A DNA stretch of 64,000 nucleotides. Origin: Leucosporidium creatinivorum (taxonomy: Eukaryota > Basidiomycota > Microbotryomycetes > Leucosporidiales > Leucosporidiaceae). This document shows positions 12,020 to 22,984 of this stretch, in pieces. Numbering within the stretch: the stretch's first letter is position 1; the number at the start of each line of letters is the position of its first letter. The position numbers were made by a program, and so were the translations under genes. The stretch covers positions 186,001 through 250,000 of the forward strand of contig BCKL01000020.1 of the NCBI GenBank assembly GCA_001600635.1. The letters are read 5' to 3'. The notes below the pieces were generated by a model. It searched no databases. It was not told where the DNA came from and worked only from the letters and a program-made list of their open reading frames with translations.

Positions 12020-13593
12020 ATGCGCCCCTCCACCGCCGCCACCTTCGCCCTTGTGCTCAGCGCCTCTACTGCCGTACACGCTGCTTCGCCCCCGCCCGAG
12101 GGAGGCTCGATTCAGGCGCTCTTGAACCGCTACTCTGCTAGAACCAACAAGGCCATCCCCGTCGACGCCATCCCTGCCGACCTCAAGACCAACGGCACTG
12201 CTGCTGTCCAGGTCGTCGGCAACGCTACGGTTCTTGTCGTGCCCGTCGTGCCCAAGAATGAGACGGCCTCGGTGCACAACCCCAAGGGTGAGCTTTGCCT
12301 CGCGTAACTCGCAGGGAAGGGAAGGACAGAGCTGACGATCTTCACCCTATTGTAGCTGCCACCAAGATCGTCAAGCGCACCAAGGCCAAGAAGGAGGAGG
12401 TCGTCGAGAGGCGTAGCTTTGTCGTCGACTCGTCGTCGGTCGTCGAGGAGCCCGCTGCAACGCCCGCCAGCCCTTCGCCCTCGGCCCTCGCCGCCGCCAA
12501 GGAGGCCATCGTTATCCTCTCGTCGGTTCCCAGCGAGCTGGCCGCCCCCGTCGCCTCTTCGACCGAGGAAGCGCCAGTCTCGTCGACCGCTCGCGCCGCT
12601 CGCAAGCCTTACAACCCTACCATGGTCAAGCATGGCAAGAAGAGCCACCTCTCGAACGACAACCGTCGTCGTTGGATCTGGTCGAACTCGGTCATCCAGG
12701 ATGAGGATGAGGACATCCCTTCGGAAAGCGACAACGCCGAGCTCTTGACTCGTGAGTTGAGTGTTCGAGGGTTGTAGAGCATCTGCTGACCTCCTTTCTG
12801 CACAGCTGGATCCACTGTCGACCACAAGACTCCCTCTGCTACCCTCTCTCCTCCCTCCTACTCGGCCTCGCGTGCCGCCAAGGTCGCAGTTCAGAGCGCT
12901 CAAGCTGCACGCTCCTCCTCGAAGTCCTCGGCCTCGACTTCTCACTCCAGCTCCGTCTCTGCCGCCGCTCGCAAGGCGCATTCCGAGTCCAAGTCGTCTG
13001 CCTCGGCATCCAAGAGCAGCCACACTTCCGCCTCTCGGTCGGCGAGGCATGCCTCCAAGTCGGCCAGCTCGTCAGCTGAGGAGGAGTCCAAGGCCGCCAA
13101 GTCATCCTCCGCTACTGCTGCCCGTGCCCAGCGCACCGCTAGCAAGTCGGCCTCCAAATCGGCTTCCTCTTCGACCGCCGAGGAATCGAGTTCGAACAAG
13201 GCTGCCGCCGCTCGGACTGCTCGCACGTCGAGCAAGTCCTCTTCGTCGGCTTCCTCCTCTTCCTCCTCGTCGGAGCGCTCGCACCGCCCTCCCCGCACCA
13301 AGACCTCTTCCACCAGCACCAGCATCACCCCCTCCGCCGCCAACTTTCGCACTCCTCGCACTCCCAAGCCCACCACCTCTGCCGCCTCGGACATCAACCC
13401 CGTAGTCGCGCAGGTCGCGGCTCTCCAGCAGCAGAAGATCGTGACCACCATTTTGGCTTCGAGGATCAACCGCGCGAAGGCGAGGCAGCAGCCGACGGAT
13501 GTGCTGCTCGAGGAGCAGGAGGAGGAGGATGAGGAGGAGGTTGCTTATTATTCGGCTCGGGAGGATGAGGAAGAGTTTGATTTCGAGTACTAG
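12020..13593 (+). CDS. Secreted serine/alanine-rich protein with basic patches and acidic C terminus
   Basis: Three exons (12020-12287, 12356-12751, 12806-13593) total 1,452 nt, or 483 residues. An N-terminal signal peptide is evident: MRPSTAATFALVLSAST followed by AVHAA, with a likely AHA-A cleavage. Two or three N-glycosylation sequons (NGT, NAT, NET) lie before residue 90. A basic stretch KIVKRTKAKKEEVVERR resembles a dibasic processing region. The middle is about 200 residues of Ser/Ala/Lys repeats (SKSSASASKSS, SKSASKSASSS). The end is strongly acidic with tyrosines (EEVAYYSAREDEEEFDFEY). No conserved family is recognised. It may be a cell-wall or secreted low-complexity protein. There is no C-terminal hydrophobic GPI signal, so a GPI anchor is unlikely. 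Confidence 0.8.
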
Positions 13594-14789
13594 TAGAGAG
13601 GAGTAGATCGTTCTGTCCCGTGTAGCCCTTCCCCCTGGTTTCCGAGCCCTTGTAGCCCCCCCTTCCTTCTTTCTCATCTTGTTCGTTCCAAACCCCTCGC
13701 TTGCAAATCATCGTCAGATTCGTTCTATATGTCCCTTGGTCCACGTTGAGCTCCCCTCCCTCGCCGGCGCCGTCCTCGGATGCTGGCTCACGAGCCCTCT
13801 CAACGGGCCCCCCTTCGCCGAGCTTGCCAAAGTTTCGAAACGAGATAGCGAGAACTGCGCTGGCGTCCGGAGGGGCCGAGAGTCCGCTGTTCCAAAGCTG
13901 TAGCCTCCTACTACGCCCCGGGAGCAGTGTGCAAGTTCAGCAGCGAATGCCCCCCGCCGAAAGAAGCCCGTTCGACTCAGGCTCGCCGCAGGTTAGCTAC
14001 TCTGCAATGGTGTCGAGCGACTGCGGTTCGATGCATAGTGCAGTCAGTACTTTTGATGAGCTCGACCAAGCTGAGCACACCTGCTTGCTCCGAGCAGACC
14101 GCTCGACGATGTGACCGAAGCGCCGAGGCGAGCTCCAGCCGCGGCGGATCTGTAGGCCGATGTAGCTTAGTAGGAGAAACCTCGTTGAGCTTGCGGCGTA
14201 GTCTGGACGACCCTGATGATCTACAGCTCTCCGTATCTCATGTTGCACTACAGCAAGTCGGCCTACTCGTGTGCATCAATGTCGGTCGACGCTGATTGGC
14301 TCGGGCGTTGATCTACAGCCCCTGCCGAAATCGATGAGCTCTCTATCAGTCGTAATCAGTGGTGGAGAGCCGTTCGCAGGCAGGAGAGCTCGGCGATGAG
14401 TTTGGAGAGGTTCAAAGCCCTCCCCTCGACCGGTTTGCCATCCTAGTAGGCTGCTCCTTCGCCTACATGGCCTGCCACCCCAGTTTGCCCTCGGAGCGTC
14501 TCGCACGCCCAGGGCTCGGAGAAGTCGGGTTGGCCAGCTCAGCGTGACCTCAAGAGGGAGGCAGGGTTTCGCCTTTCTCTTTCCTTCACTTCACTCTTTA
14601 CCGAGTTACTTCCCCTACATCCTTCTCTCTTCCCTTCGTGAGTTGCCTCCCTTCGCTATCTACTACAGCCTTCGCAGCTGACCCCTTCGTTCGCCTCTTA
14701 CTCCGGCCTCTCTTCCTTGCCGTCGCCGTCGTCGTTTCACTTCTGCAGCTTCTTCTTCTCCCTTCCGACACTACCGCACTACTATCAGC
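13594..14789. other. Intergenic, about 1.2 kb, upstream of PCK1
   Basis: No coding region can be supported. The region should hold the 3' UTR of the secreted protein and a long promoter for PCK1, a gene that in fungi is normally carbon-source regulated. I cannot point to a specific activator site. Confidence 0.5.
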
Positions 14790-17377
14790 ATGCCTGGACG
14801 CCAATCCCCTCACCGCACTGGAACCCCCGGCCGCAACGGCTTCGAGGAGCAGGGAAGCCATCTCGACGGGTAAGTCTGTCGCTCTGCAGCCTTTCTGTGC
14901 ATCGTTAGAGGTTACTCGAAGCACTACGATACTCTCAAGGAGTCGAGGAGTACGCTGCAGACCAGTCCTGCATCTCATCATTGCTGGTGAGGGCCCCCAA
15001 AGCCTTCATCCTTGAGTGTGATCGAGGTCAGGTGCCTCCAGTCTCGACGGTCCGAAAAGACTAGCGGGAAGCACTACAAGTCACCGGGCAGCAGCAGGGA
15101 CTACCTGTAGTGATGCAGAGTAGGCTCAGTTGCTGCACGGTCCGCTGGGCTTAGTCGCTGGCGCTCAGCGGTCGTCTCTGGACGTACTCCGGCGCTCCAT
15201 GCCGCGGCCCGTCTTCTGCCTCTGTAGAGCTTCCTACACCCTGCAGCACAGCATGGCACGGCCCTATGATATCTAGACTACAACCCACGCTAGCCGAACC
15301 TAGCTAACTTGCTTCTCATCCTTCGCAAACGGCAGACCCGAGGCTTCGTACGGTCTTCTCGGCAAGGACCTTGGATTCTTCTCGTCCGCTGGATTCGACA
15401 TGGACAAGATCCACCTCAAGCGCAACGCCCCCGTCGCCCAGCTCTACGAGGACGCCGTCAAGTTCGAGGGAGCCGTCATCTCGGCTTCGGGAGCACTCAT
15501 CAACTTCTCGGGAAAGAAGACTGGTCGCTCGCCCAAGGACAAGCGTATCGTCCAGGAGGAGACCTCGAAGGATGACATCTGGGTGAGTTTCAGCTTCTCT
15601 TGCTGGGAACTGGGTCCCGAACACCGAACGGCAGAAGGCTGACCCTCCCTTCGCTTCGCAGTGGGGACCCGTCAACCTCGCCATGGATGAGCACACCTTC
15701 GAGATCAACCGTGAGCGCGCCATCGACTTCCTGAACACTCGCGAGAACGTCTACGGTGAGTTTCGGCGTCACTTGGTGTCGACTCTCGGCTGGAGCTCAC
15801 TCTTCGCCTGGCTGCAGTCTTCGATGGATTTGCTGGATGGGATCCTAAGTACCGCATCAAGGTCCGCGTCATCTGCGCCCGTGCCTACCACGCCCTCTTC
15901 ATGCATAACAGTGAGTTGCAGCGCGCTGATCGAGACGTCGCGCCGAGCTGACCTTCGCCCTCACTTTCGCAGTGCTCATTCGCCCTACCGCCAAGGAGCT
16001 CGAGGAGTTCGGCGAGCCCGACTTCACCATCTACAACGCTGGACAGTTCCCCGCCAACCGTTTCACCGCCGGCATGACCTCGTCCACCTCGGTCGAGGTC
16101 AACTTCAAGCGCAAGGAGATGGTCATCCTCGGAACCGAGTACGCCGGAGAGATGAAGAAGGGTATCTTCTCCGTCATGCACTACCTCCAGCCCGTCAAGT
16201 TCGGCAACCTCTCGCTCCACTCCTCGGCCAACGAGGGACCCAACGGCGACGTCTCGCTCTTCTTCGGACTCTCGGGAACCGGAAAGACCACCCTCTCCGC
16301 CGACCCCGCTCGCAGCCTCATTGGAGACGACGAGCACGTCTGGGCCGATACTGGAGTCTTCAACATCGAGGGAGGATGCTACGCCAAGTGCGTTGGCCTC
16401 AACGCCGAGAAGGAGCCCGATATCTACAACGCCATTCGCTTCGGATCCATCCTCGAGAACGTCACCTACGACTACAACACTCGCGAGCCCAACTACGAGG
16501 ACACTGGAAGTGCGTTTTGGAGCGACCTGCGGCTGATCCGGCGCCGAGCACCTCGCTGACTATCCCACTTTCGCTCCACAGTCACCGAGAACACTCGTTG
16601 CGCCTACCCCATCGAGTTCATCAACAATGCCAAGATCCCTTGCATGTCGTCGGCTCAGCCAACAAACGTCATCTACCTCACTTGCGACGCTTTCGGTGTT
16701 CTCCCTCCCGTCTCGCTCCTCACCTCTGAGCAGGCTCAGTACTGGTTCCTCTCGGTGCGTCTTTTCTGCTTCCTCGCCTTATCATCGCCGCAGCTCTGAC
16801 GCCTGGTTCGCTCGCAGGGATACACCTCGAAGACCCCCGGAACCGAGGACGGCATCACCGAGCCCTCGCCCACTTTCTCCACCTGCTTCGGTGCTCCCTT
16901 CCTCACCCTCCACCCTTCGCGTTACGCCACTATGCTCGCCAAGCGTATGGCCGAGCAGGGATCCAAGTGCTGGCTGGTCAACACCGGATGGACCGGAGGA
17001 GCCTTCGGCGTTGGAAAGCGCTGCCCTCTCAAGGGTGAGTGCTTTGCTGCTGTGACGACTGTCGGGGCGTGAAGCTGACTTCTCTCTCTCTCTCTCTCTC
17101 TACAGTCACCCGCTCCATCATCGACGCCATCCACGACGGCTCGCTCGCCAAGGCCGAGTTTGTCAACTCGCCCGTCTTCAACCTCGCGACCCCTACCTCC
17201 GTCCCCGGCAACCCCGACGTCTCGGCTACTCTCCTCGACCCCTCGAAGGCCTGGGCCGACCGCGCGGCTTTCGACGCTCAGAACGAGAAGCTCGCCAAGA
17301 TGTTCGATACCGCCTTCGCTCGTTACGCTGCCGACGTTTCGCCGGAAGTTGTTGCGGCGGGACCTAAGCTTGCCTGA
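14790..17377 (+). CDS. PCK1: ATP-dependent phosphoenolpyruvate carboxykinase
   Basis: It converts oxaloacetate plus ATP to PEP, CO2 and ADP, the committed step of gluconeogenesis in the cytosol. Eight exons (14790-14869, 15336-15582, 15662-15755, 15818-15910, 15973-16509, 16582-16754, 16818-17034, 17106-17377) sum to 1,713 nt, or 570 residues, slightly longer than yeast Pck1 because of a roughly 40-residue N-terminal extension. Family marks are [12 protein letters not shown], the substrate/metal region [11 protein letters not shown], the P-loop [13 protein letters not shown] (near residue 270), the metal-binding LIGDDEHVW, and [11 protein letters not shown] and [13 protein letters not shown] near the C terminus. 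The first intron (466 nt) is several times longer than any other here, so the first coding exon is the least certain part. The final intron has an unusually long CT run before its acceptor. Confidence 0.96.
14870..15335 (+). other. Unusually long first intron of PCK1 (466 nt)
   Basis: The donor GTAAGT follows codons GAC GG and the acceptor is GGCAG before ACCCGAG, keeping frame into [14 protein letters not shown]. Its size contrasts with the 50-80 nt usual in this window. An alternative is that the true start lies in exon 2 at a downstream Met and the 14790 exon is a leader. Confidence 0.65.
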
Positions 17378-17680
17378 TCGGACAAGGGATGATGGACTAT
17401 TGTACAACTTGCACATTTCGTTTTGCCAACCAGCAGTATACCTACCAACTATCTTGCTGCTCGGCGTGAGTGAGAGGTCCGAAGCGAGCGCCGAGAAGTG
17501 TGGGAGAGCTGCTTCCTTCACGGTGAACGAGAGAGATACATCGGCAGTATTTCGCGAAGCCAAGACCGTCTCTCGCTAAACCTGTCTGCTCTGCTTCCGA
17601 AGGTCGACGACTTGGCCGCGAACCAGCTCTCGCTCCTTCTCATCTCTGCTCGCTTTCCTCCTTCGACGTCGGGGCTCGGC
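17378..17680. other. Intergenic between PCK1 and ARV1
   Basis: About 300 bases with no gene. It presumably holds the PCK1 3' UTR and a short ARV1 promoter, with a pyrimidine-rich stretch just before the ARV1 start. Confidence 0.5.
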
Positions 17681-18908
17681 ATGGCTCAGGTGAAGCCGTC
17701 TGTAGCTGCAGAAGCACCCTCTTATGCCTGCATCAACTGCTCCCAGCCCGTCGCCTCCCTCTGTAAGCCCGCATCACGCTCCGCTCATCTTCCTCGAGCT
17801 CCAAGCTGATCTCGCTGCGCCACAGATATCACCTACTCTGACCCGTCCAACACCTCTCTTCTTCAATGTCAATCTTGCGGCCACCTGCTGGACATTTACA
17901 CGACTCTCACCTTTCCAGTGCTGCTCGTCGACTTGCTGCTGTTCAAGCAGCGCGTGTACCGCCATTTGCTGTCGAATCGAGGGAGCGGGGATAGGGAGGA
18001 GAGGCGGAAGGAGCAATACCAGAGCATGTGGAGAGTCGGTGCTGTGGTTGTTGGATTGAATGCTTGTGAGTTGAAGCGACAGGTTGAGCGGCGGTTCAGA
18101 GCTGATGGAATGGCTACAGATATTCGATGCGCCAGTGCGGGACCGCTGGAAAGCTCAGAACCGTTCAGGCTGTTTGCTAGGACGTTGGGATACTGCTTGC
18201 TCGGTGAGTTGTAGGAATGGGAGGGCTTCAACCTCCGCCGACGCTGACCTCTTGCTCTCCGCAGAAACGTTGTCGTTACACGCCTGCATAGCGCTAGCGT
18301 CCGCCCTTTTCCTCTTCTTCACCCGTCGACCATCCTCAAAGACGTCGTGAGCTCGAATAGCGCGCCGACCCTCGTTCGCCGAGAGCTAACCTCGCTCTTC
18401 ACCTCGACAGACACTCCAGCCTCACCCTCCTCCCTCTCACCCTCTTCTACACCGCTCTCCCCACCCTCTTCCTCCTTACCATCTCCTCCCTGATCTGGCC
18501 CGCCGAGTACTCGCCGCTACCTTCCACTCCAACGACCGAGAACCCGTCGCTCGAGAGCCTGCTCGGGCCAATCGCGAGGTCTACGGCGCTCAGAGCGGGT
18601 GTCAAGAAGCTCAGCTGGCTCAGTAGGGAGCATTTGAAGAGTGGGGTGTCGAGGGTGGGAAATGCGAGCGGGTGGGCCAATGAGGCGCTGCTGAGAAAGG
18701 GAGTGGGAGGTAGTAGCGCCGTGGTGGGCGTGTCGGGTGAGTCTAGTACTGTAGAGAGGGGCACTGAGGACGCTGCGGAGCTCTCGCTGACTCCACTTGT
18801 CGCCCAGCGCTCCTCAACACCTCGAAGCGGCGTACGGTCGCCATCCTCCTCCTCGCTTGGAGCTTTCACTTGGTCGTCTTGCACGTGGTAGATCCGTTGC
18901 TGATATGA
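17681..18908 (+). CDS. ARV1: ARV1 lipid-homeostasis membrane protein of the ER
   Basis: ARV1 proteins act at the ER/Golgi in sterol trafficking, sphingolipid metabolism and GPI-anchor synthesis. Six exons are joined: 17681-17762, 17826-18065, 18120-18203, an exon from about 18265, one from about 18412, and a last one ending at 18908. The N-terminal ARV homology domain is clear: the zinc-type pair CINC near residue 18 and CQSC about 25 residues later, with YITYSDPSNTSLLQ between, then the hydrophobic LLVDLLLFKQRVYRHLLSN, a close match to the family. Several membrane segments follow (ETLSLHACIALASALFLFF, LTLLPLTLFYTALPTLFLL, and the final AILLLAWSFHLVVLHVV). The protein ends VDPLLI. An inserted hydrophilic loop sits before the last membrane span. 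Confidence 0.9.
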
Positions 18909-19636
18909 CCTACATTGCTTGACATGGATGACGAGGCGGTGGCACAAGTGAGAGAAGCAGGGAGGAGAGCGAACGATTAAGGGAAGCTCGGCCGACGAGA
19001 GCTCGAGTATGAGCTGTTGTCCTACAAGGTTGAAGCTCTCTACAGCTGTCTCTGTTATCCACCTGTATCCCTGCAGAACTCCGCTGACCTCCTCCCCCCT
19101 TTTGCGCAGGCGTCCGCTCGAACCCCGAGCTGCTCGAACGTCCGTTTGCTCCTTGCTCTCCCGCCATTCACTTTGCTCGAATCGCTCGAATCGCCTTCTT
19201 CGACAGCTCGCTCAGCTAGGACAGCAGTAAAGCTCTCCTACCAACCTCGAACACCCTTGCCCGCTCTTCCCTCGTTGTCGAAGGAGCCGCCCTCGAGGTT
19301 GGAAGGAGGAAGGACCGCGTGCTGTGCTGAAGTTCCCCTCCAAAGCTGTTGCTCAGATACCAAGATTGCCGCTGAAGGTAAGCTCCAATGCTCGGCTGCA
19401 GAGTACGAGGATTCCTTTGTGCTCAGAGATGGCTGAGGCGAAATGGCCAAGACGTCGAGGATGTTGGAAGTCCGGACGAGGGGAGATGAAAGGGCAGAGC
19501 TGATGGGTCGAAGGAAGCTGGACAGGTACAGAGGGAATCTAAGGGCTATAAGCTGACTTTCTTCCTCCACCCACGGCCACACCCCCTCCCCTCGCCGTCC
19601 CTTCAACCGAGCGCGGACCTCCAACCCTCCGCCGAG
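18909..19636. other. Intergenic and probable spliced 5' leader of the first tandem F-box gene
   Basis: It holds no gene of its own. From about 19201 a stretch beginning CGACAGCTCGCTCAGCTAGG is repeated nearly unchanged at 21394, upstream of the second copy. A donor-like GAAGGTAAGC near 19376 and a branch/pyrimidine tract near 19550 suggest an intron in the 5' leader. Confidence 0.5.
19201..19220 (+). repeat. Leader repeat, copy 1 (duplicated with the F-box gene)
   Basis: This segment reads CGACAGCTCGCTCAGCTAGG and is followed by ACAG. The same bases occur from 21394. It lies a few hundred bases before each paralogue's start codon, so the tandem duplication took part of the 5' leader along. 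Confidence 0.75.
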
Positions 19637-20819
19637 ATGGCCTTCATCCAAGATCTACCGCCCGAGCTGCTCATCTGGATACTTCAGGTGGTAGTCGAGA
19701 ATGGAGGTCTTTACCGCGGAACTTACGGAACGAGCGCCTTGCTCAGGACAGCCCTGGTCGCCCGCACTCGGCGCACCATCTCGCAAGAGCTCCTGCTTTC
19801 GGCCTACACCCTCGTCACCGGCTCGCAGTTCTGGGAACGATACGATAGCAGCTTTCCTGCGCGCCGGGCCCTGCTACCCACCAGGATGGCGAGTTTGGAG
19901 CTGTACGAAACGGAATCCCCCCAGCCAACCGATGAGCTTGCCTTTGTGGAACGCCAGATTATCTCTGTGGAGGAGCTTCACATCTGCAGAGACATCACAC
20001 TGCACTCGACCCACGTCTCAATCGTTCAAGGTATGTGCAAAGCTCAGACTGGGCTAACCTGTCTCGAAAAGCGAGCTGACCTTTCCTCGGCGATGGCAGG
20101 ACTTCGCCGACTGGAGCTTTGGAACGCTGTCCAGGTGGACTCAAGCTTTGTGCTGCTTACTCGGATCCCTTTGGACACTTTGCTTATCAACACCCGCCAC
20201 CTCGGCCTTCCTACACTTCTTCGCCCTCTCTTCGCGGGCGCTCCTCGCCTCACTCGCCTCGACCTTCGGTGTGGGACGACACCTCTCACCAGCGCGCTAC
20301 AGACTACACTTTGCATCGTAGCACCTCAGCTTACTCAGCTCACACTCACCCTCCCCGGTGTTGTCTCCCCTTCCTTTCGCCGCCGAGTCGTCGCTTCGAT
20401 CAAGCCCTTCCTTCTCGCCTGCACGTCAATCAACGCCCTACGGCTTTTCCGACACGCCCTCTCCGAAATTGAACTCGTAATTTCTTGCATCTCTCATCCT
20501 CTCATAATCCTCGACCTCAGCAACCTCGCTTTCGACGAGCAAAGCCCAAGAATGACGGGGCATCGCCTCGCCAGTGGCTGGGATGAGGTGGCCAAGTCGC
20601 CGTACTTAGCACAGCTGCGCCGTTGGAGGGTCGCTGCAGACCGTACTTGCTATCTCCAACCAAATAGCCCGGCGAGGGAAGAGTGGGAGGCCCTTTGCCG
20701 CGCCCGAGGGATCGAGCCTCGGACTCGAGGAGAGGAGCGCTACTTCACGGGTGCGCTGGTTCTCACTACATTTGGCTATACGCTCGCAGCTGACTTCTTC
20801 CCTGCTCAACATAGATTAA
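19637..20819 (+). CDS. F-box/LRR-like protein, tandem copy 1
   Basis: Model: exons 19637-20030, 20100-20750, 20815-20819, 349 residues. The N terminus MAFIQDLPPELLIWIL is a typical F-box opening, followed by TALVARTRRTISQELLLS. The remainder has leucine-rich-repeat character (APRLTRLDLRCG, APQLTQLTLTLPG, ACTSINALRLFRHA). It ends CRARGIEP...RYFTG. It is a clear paralogue of the next gene: the first intron has the same position and phase (G|GA, before the LRR start RLE), and both end FTGD if a tiny last exon (AT plus stop) is used. Read without that splice, the frame would run on to 20974. Likely an SCF-type adaptor whose substrate cannot be told from sequence. Confidence 0.8.
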
Positions 20820-21811
20820 AACATAGATTAATGACCTGGCGACTGCCAAAGGTGAGCAACGCTGTTCTGCGCGATGCTCGGCGTTCGCTCGATCTCGGCG
20901 CTAATCTCTGCGCCCGGCTCGCAGACTCTTCGCGCAATCGACGAGGCTCTACTAACGTGGTAAGAGTGTCATGAATCGAGAGTCGATATGAAGAAAATCT
21001 TCCTTCTGGTGTAAATCTACTGCGAGAGCATGAGTTGAGCGCCAGCGTCGAGAGCAAGCAGCCGGAGAGCGGTATCACCCGCTTGCTGGCTTGAGATTCT
21101 CGAGACAGGTCAAGGATACTGGTGTACGATACGGGGACCGGAAAAACCTACATCCTATCCTAAGCCGAGGGAGCTCGATGCCTGCGAAGCTTCCTCGGCG
21201 CGGAAGGGCTGGATTTCGGCACCAGTGATACACGATGTTACAGGATTCGGCAGAGCAGGCAGGAGTCGCTAAATCTAGAGATCAGCTATCGCTGGCTTCA
21301 TCTCTCCGCCCCGAGCCCCTCTCAGCCGACCATCTCTCGCTTCTTTCGCTCCCTCCCTCTTGCTTCCTCCCTCTTCGCCTCGCCTCTTCGTCTCGACAGC
21401 TCGCTCAGCTAGGACAGGACAACAGCTCATCCACCACCCTCTCCTGCTATCGCCCGCTCTCTCGTCGCCCTCGAAGGAGTTCAGAACGGGGAAGCTGCTG
21501 GTCACGCGAAGCTGAGATCTGCTGCTGCTGCTGTGCGTCGTTGATCGCTGCTGACTGAAGGTGAGCACGCGTCTTTTGACTAGTCTGGTACAGAGATGCG
21601 CTTCGTGTAGATCAAAAGCGCCCGGGGAAAAGGCTAAGGCCAGGCCGAAGCGCGCCGCACTTGCTCGGAAGCGGAACAGAGCTGTAGAGGAGCAAGCCAC
21701 CGCCTCAGACTCACTGTAATACTGACATCAACGTTCTGGTGCGCAGAGACGAAGCTATCCTACCCTTCCTACGCCTCCCCTTCGGCGCTCCCTCCCCTCG
21801 CCTCCTTCGCC
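20820..21811. other. Intergenic with duplicated leader of the second tandem F-box gene
   Basis: No gene is seen. It contains the 3' end of copy 1 and, from 21394, the leader repeat. Donor-like TGAAGGTGAGC near 21557 and CTGAC...GCGCAG just before 21748 suggest a 5'-leader intron, as in copy 1. Confidence 0.5.
21394..21413 (+). repeat. Leader repeat, copy 2
   Basis: It is identical over 20 bases to the segment at 19201. The flanking bases are also similar, with a GAAGGAG further downstream in both. It marks the extent of the tandem duplication. Confidence 0.75.
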
Positions 21812-22984
21812 ATGGCCGTCATCCAAAACCTCCCGCCCGAGATCCTCCATCGCATCCTCGAATTGATGATACAAGACGAACGCTTCTGGGCCGCCCGCTG
21901 CGAGGCGAGAGCCAGCCTCACCAGCGCGGCTCTCGTCGCTCGCAGCTGGCGAGCTCCAGCCCAAGCGCTGCTGTCGTCGTGTCTCGAGTTTAGCAGTCGG
22001 TCGGGAACCTGGCAGCGATACCTCCACATCCTCCAAGCCTCGCCTGACTCCGCCTGCAAGCATGTTCGGCGACTTGAGCTGGAGGTTTGGAACGACCGCT
22101 CGGCGAACGATCAGCTTGCTCTGCTGCAGCGCCACCAGGTCGACTTGCAGGAACTACGCCTGTACAGCTACAACTTGAAACTCGAGCCTCGGCGCGTCTA
22201 TTATCTCGCTGGTGAGTTATTCTGGTCCCGCAGATGCGCCGAGGCAAGCTAATGCGCTGTACTTCGAACAGGCATCTCTCGCTTAGAGATTTGCACAACC
22301 ATCAAGACGGACCCAAGCTTCAGATTACCGATCTCAATGACGATGGAGACCCTGCAGATCGGCCCCGGCGCACTCGAGCTGCCTAGCTTCCTCCTCCCTC
22401 TCTCGGCTGTTGCTCCTCGTCTGACGAAGCTAGAGCTGGACTGCACCTACCGCGCCCTTCCCGACGCACACGAAGCGCCTTTGTCGAACCTCGCTCCACA
22501 GCTCGCTCAGCTCACGGTGAAGTTCCCTTTCGAGCGCATTCCCGAGCTCCGAGCTCGAGTCCTCTCAACTCTCGATACTCTCCTCCCCGCCTGCACCTCC
22601 ATCACCACCCTCAGCCTGCATCGGACAACGTACATCGAGCTCAACCGTATTTTACCCCAACTCCCCGCCCCTCTCACGCTGCTCGAGACCTTCGAAATTC
22701 TCGGCTTGGACCAGAAGGGCGAGCGCCTGCCAAGAGAGCTCGCGGAAACTTTCCAGCTGCCTTGCCTTGCTCAACTCAAGCGTTGGAGATTCACGAGAGC
22801 CTACAGGGACGCAGGCACGGCTGCGGTGGGAGCTATGTACGGCCGTGCGGGAGAGCAGTGGCGAGCAGTTTGTCGAGCCCGAGGGATTGAGCCTCGCGGC
22901 GACGAGCGCCACTTCACCGGTGAATTGTATCGTTCACTCTCGGATGCGAGAGCTCGCTGATACGCGGCCTCGCCTACAGACTAG
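21812..22984 (+). CDS. F-box/LRR-like protein, tandem copy 2
   Basis: Model: exons 21812-22211, 22272-22919, 22980-22984, summing to 1,053 nt, or 350 residues. It opens MAVIQNLPPEILHRILELM (F-box), then TSAALVARSWRAPAQALLSS. The LRR-like middle includes APRLTKLELDCTY, APQLAQLTVKFPF and ACTSITTLSLHRT, and the end is CRARGIEPRGDERHFTG. It pairs segment by segment with copy 1 (LPPE-L, AP-LT-L-L, LPACTSI, L-RW-F, CRARGIEP). Intron 1 sits at the same codon. The last exon would be only AC plus TAG, giving FTGD as in copy 1; the alternative is read-through to a stop at 22960. The copies have diverged strongly, so the duplication is old. Confidence 0.82.

Noticed and set aside
17085-17105. CT dinucleotide run that looks like a microsatellite
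   Set aside because: It sits directly before the TACAG acceptor of the last PCK1 intron, so it is best explained as an extended polypyrimidine tract.
20751-20974. Long C-terminal extension of the first tandem F-box gene
   Set aside because: The paralogue has nothing like it, and a splice after FTG gives matching ends in both genes. The extension is read-through of non-coding DNA in this model.
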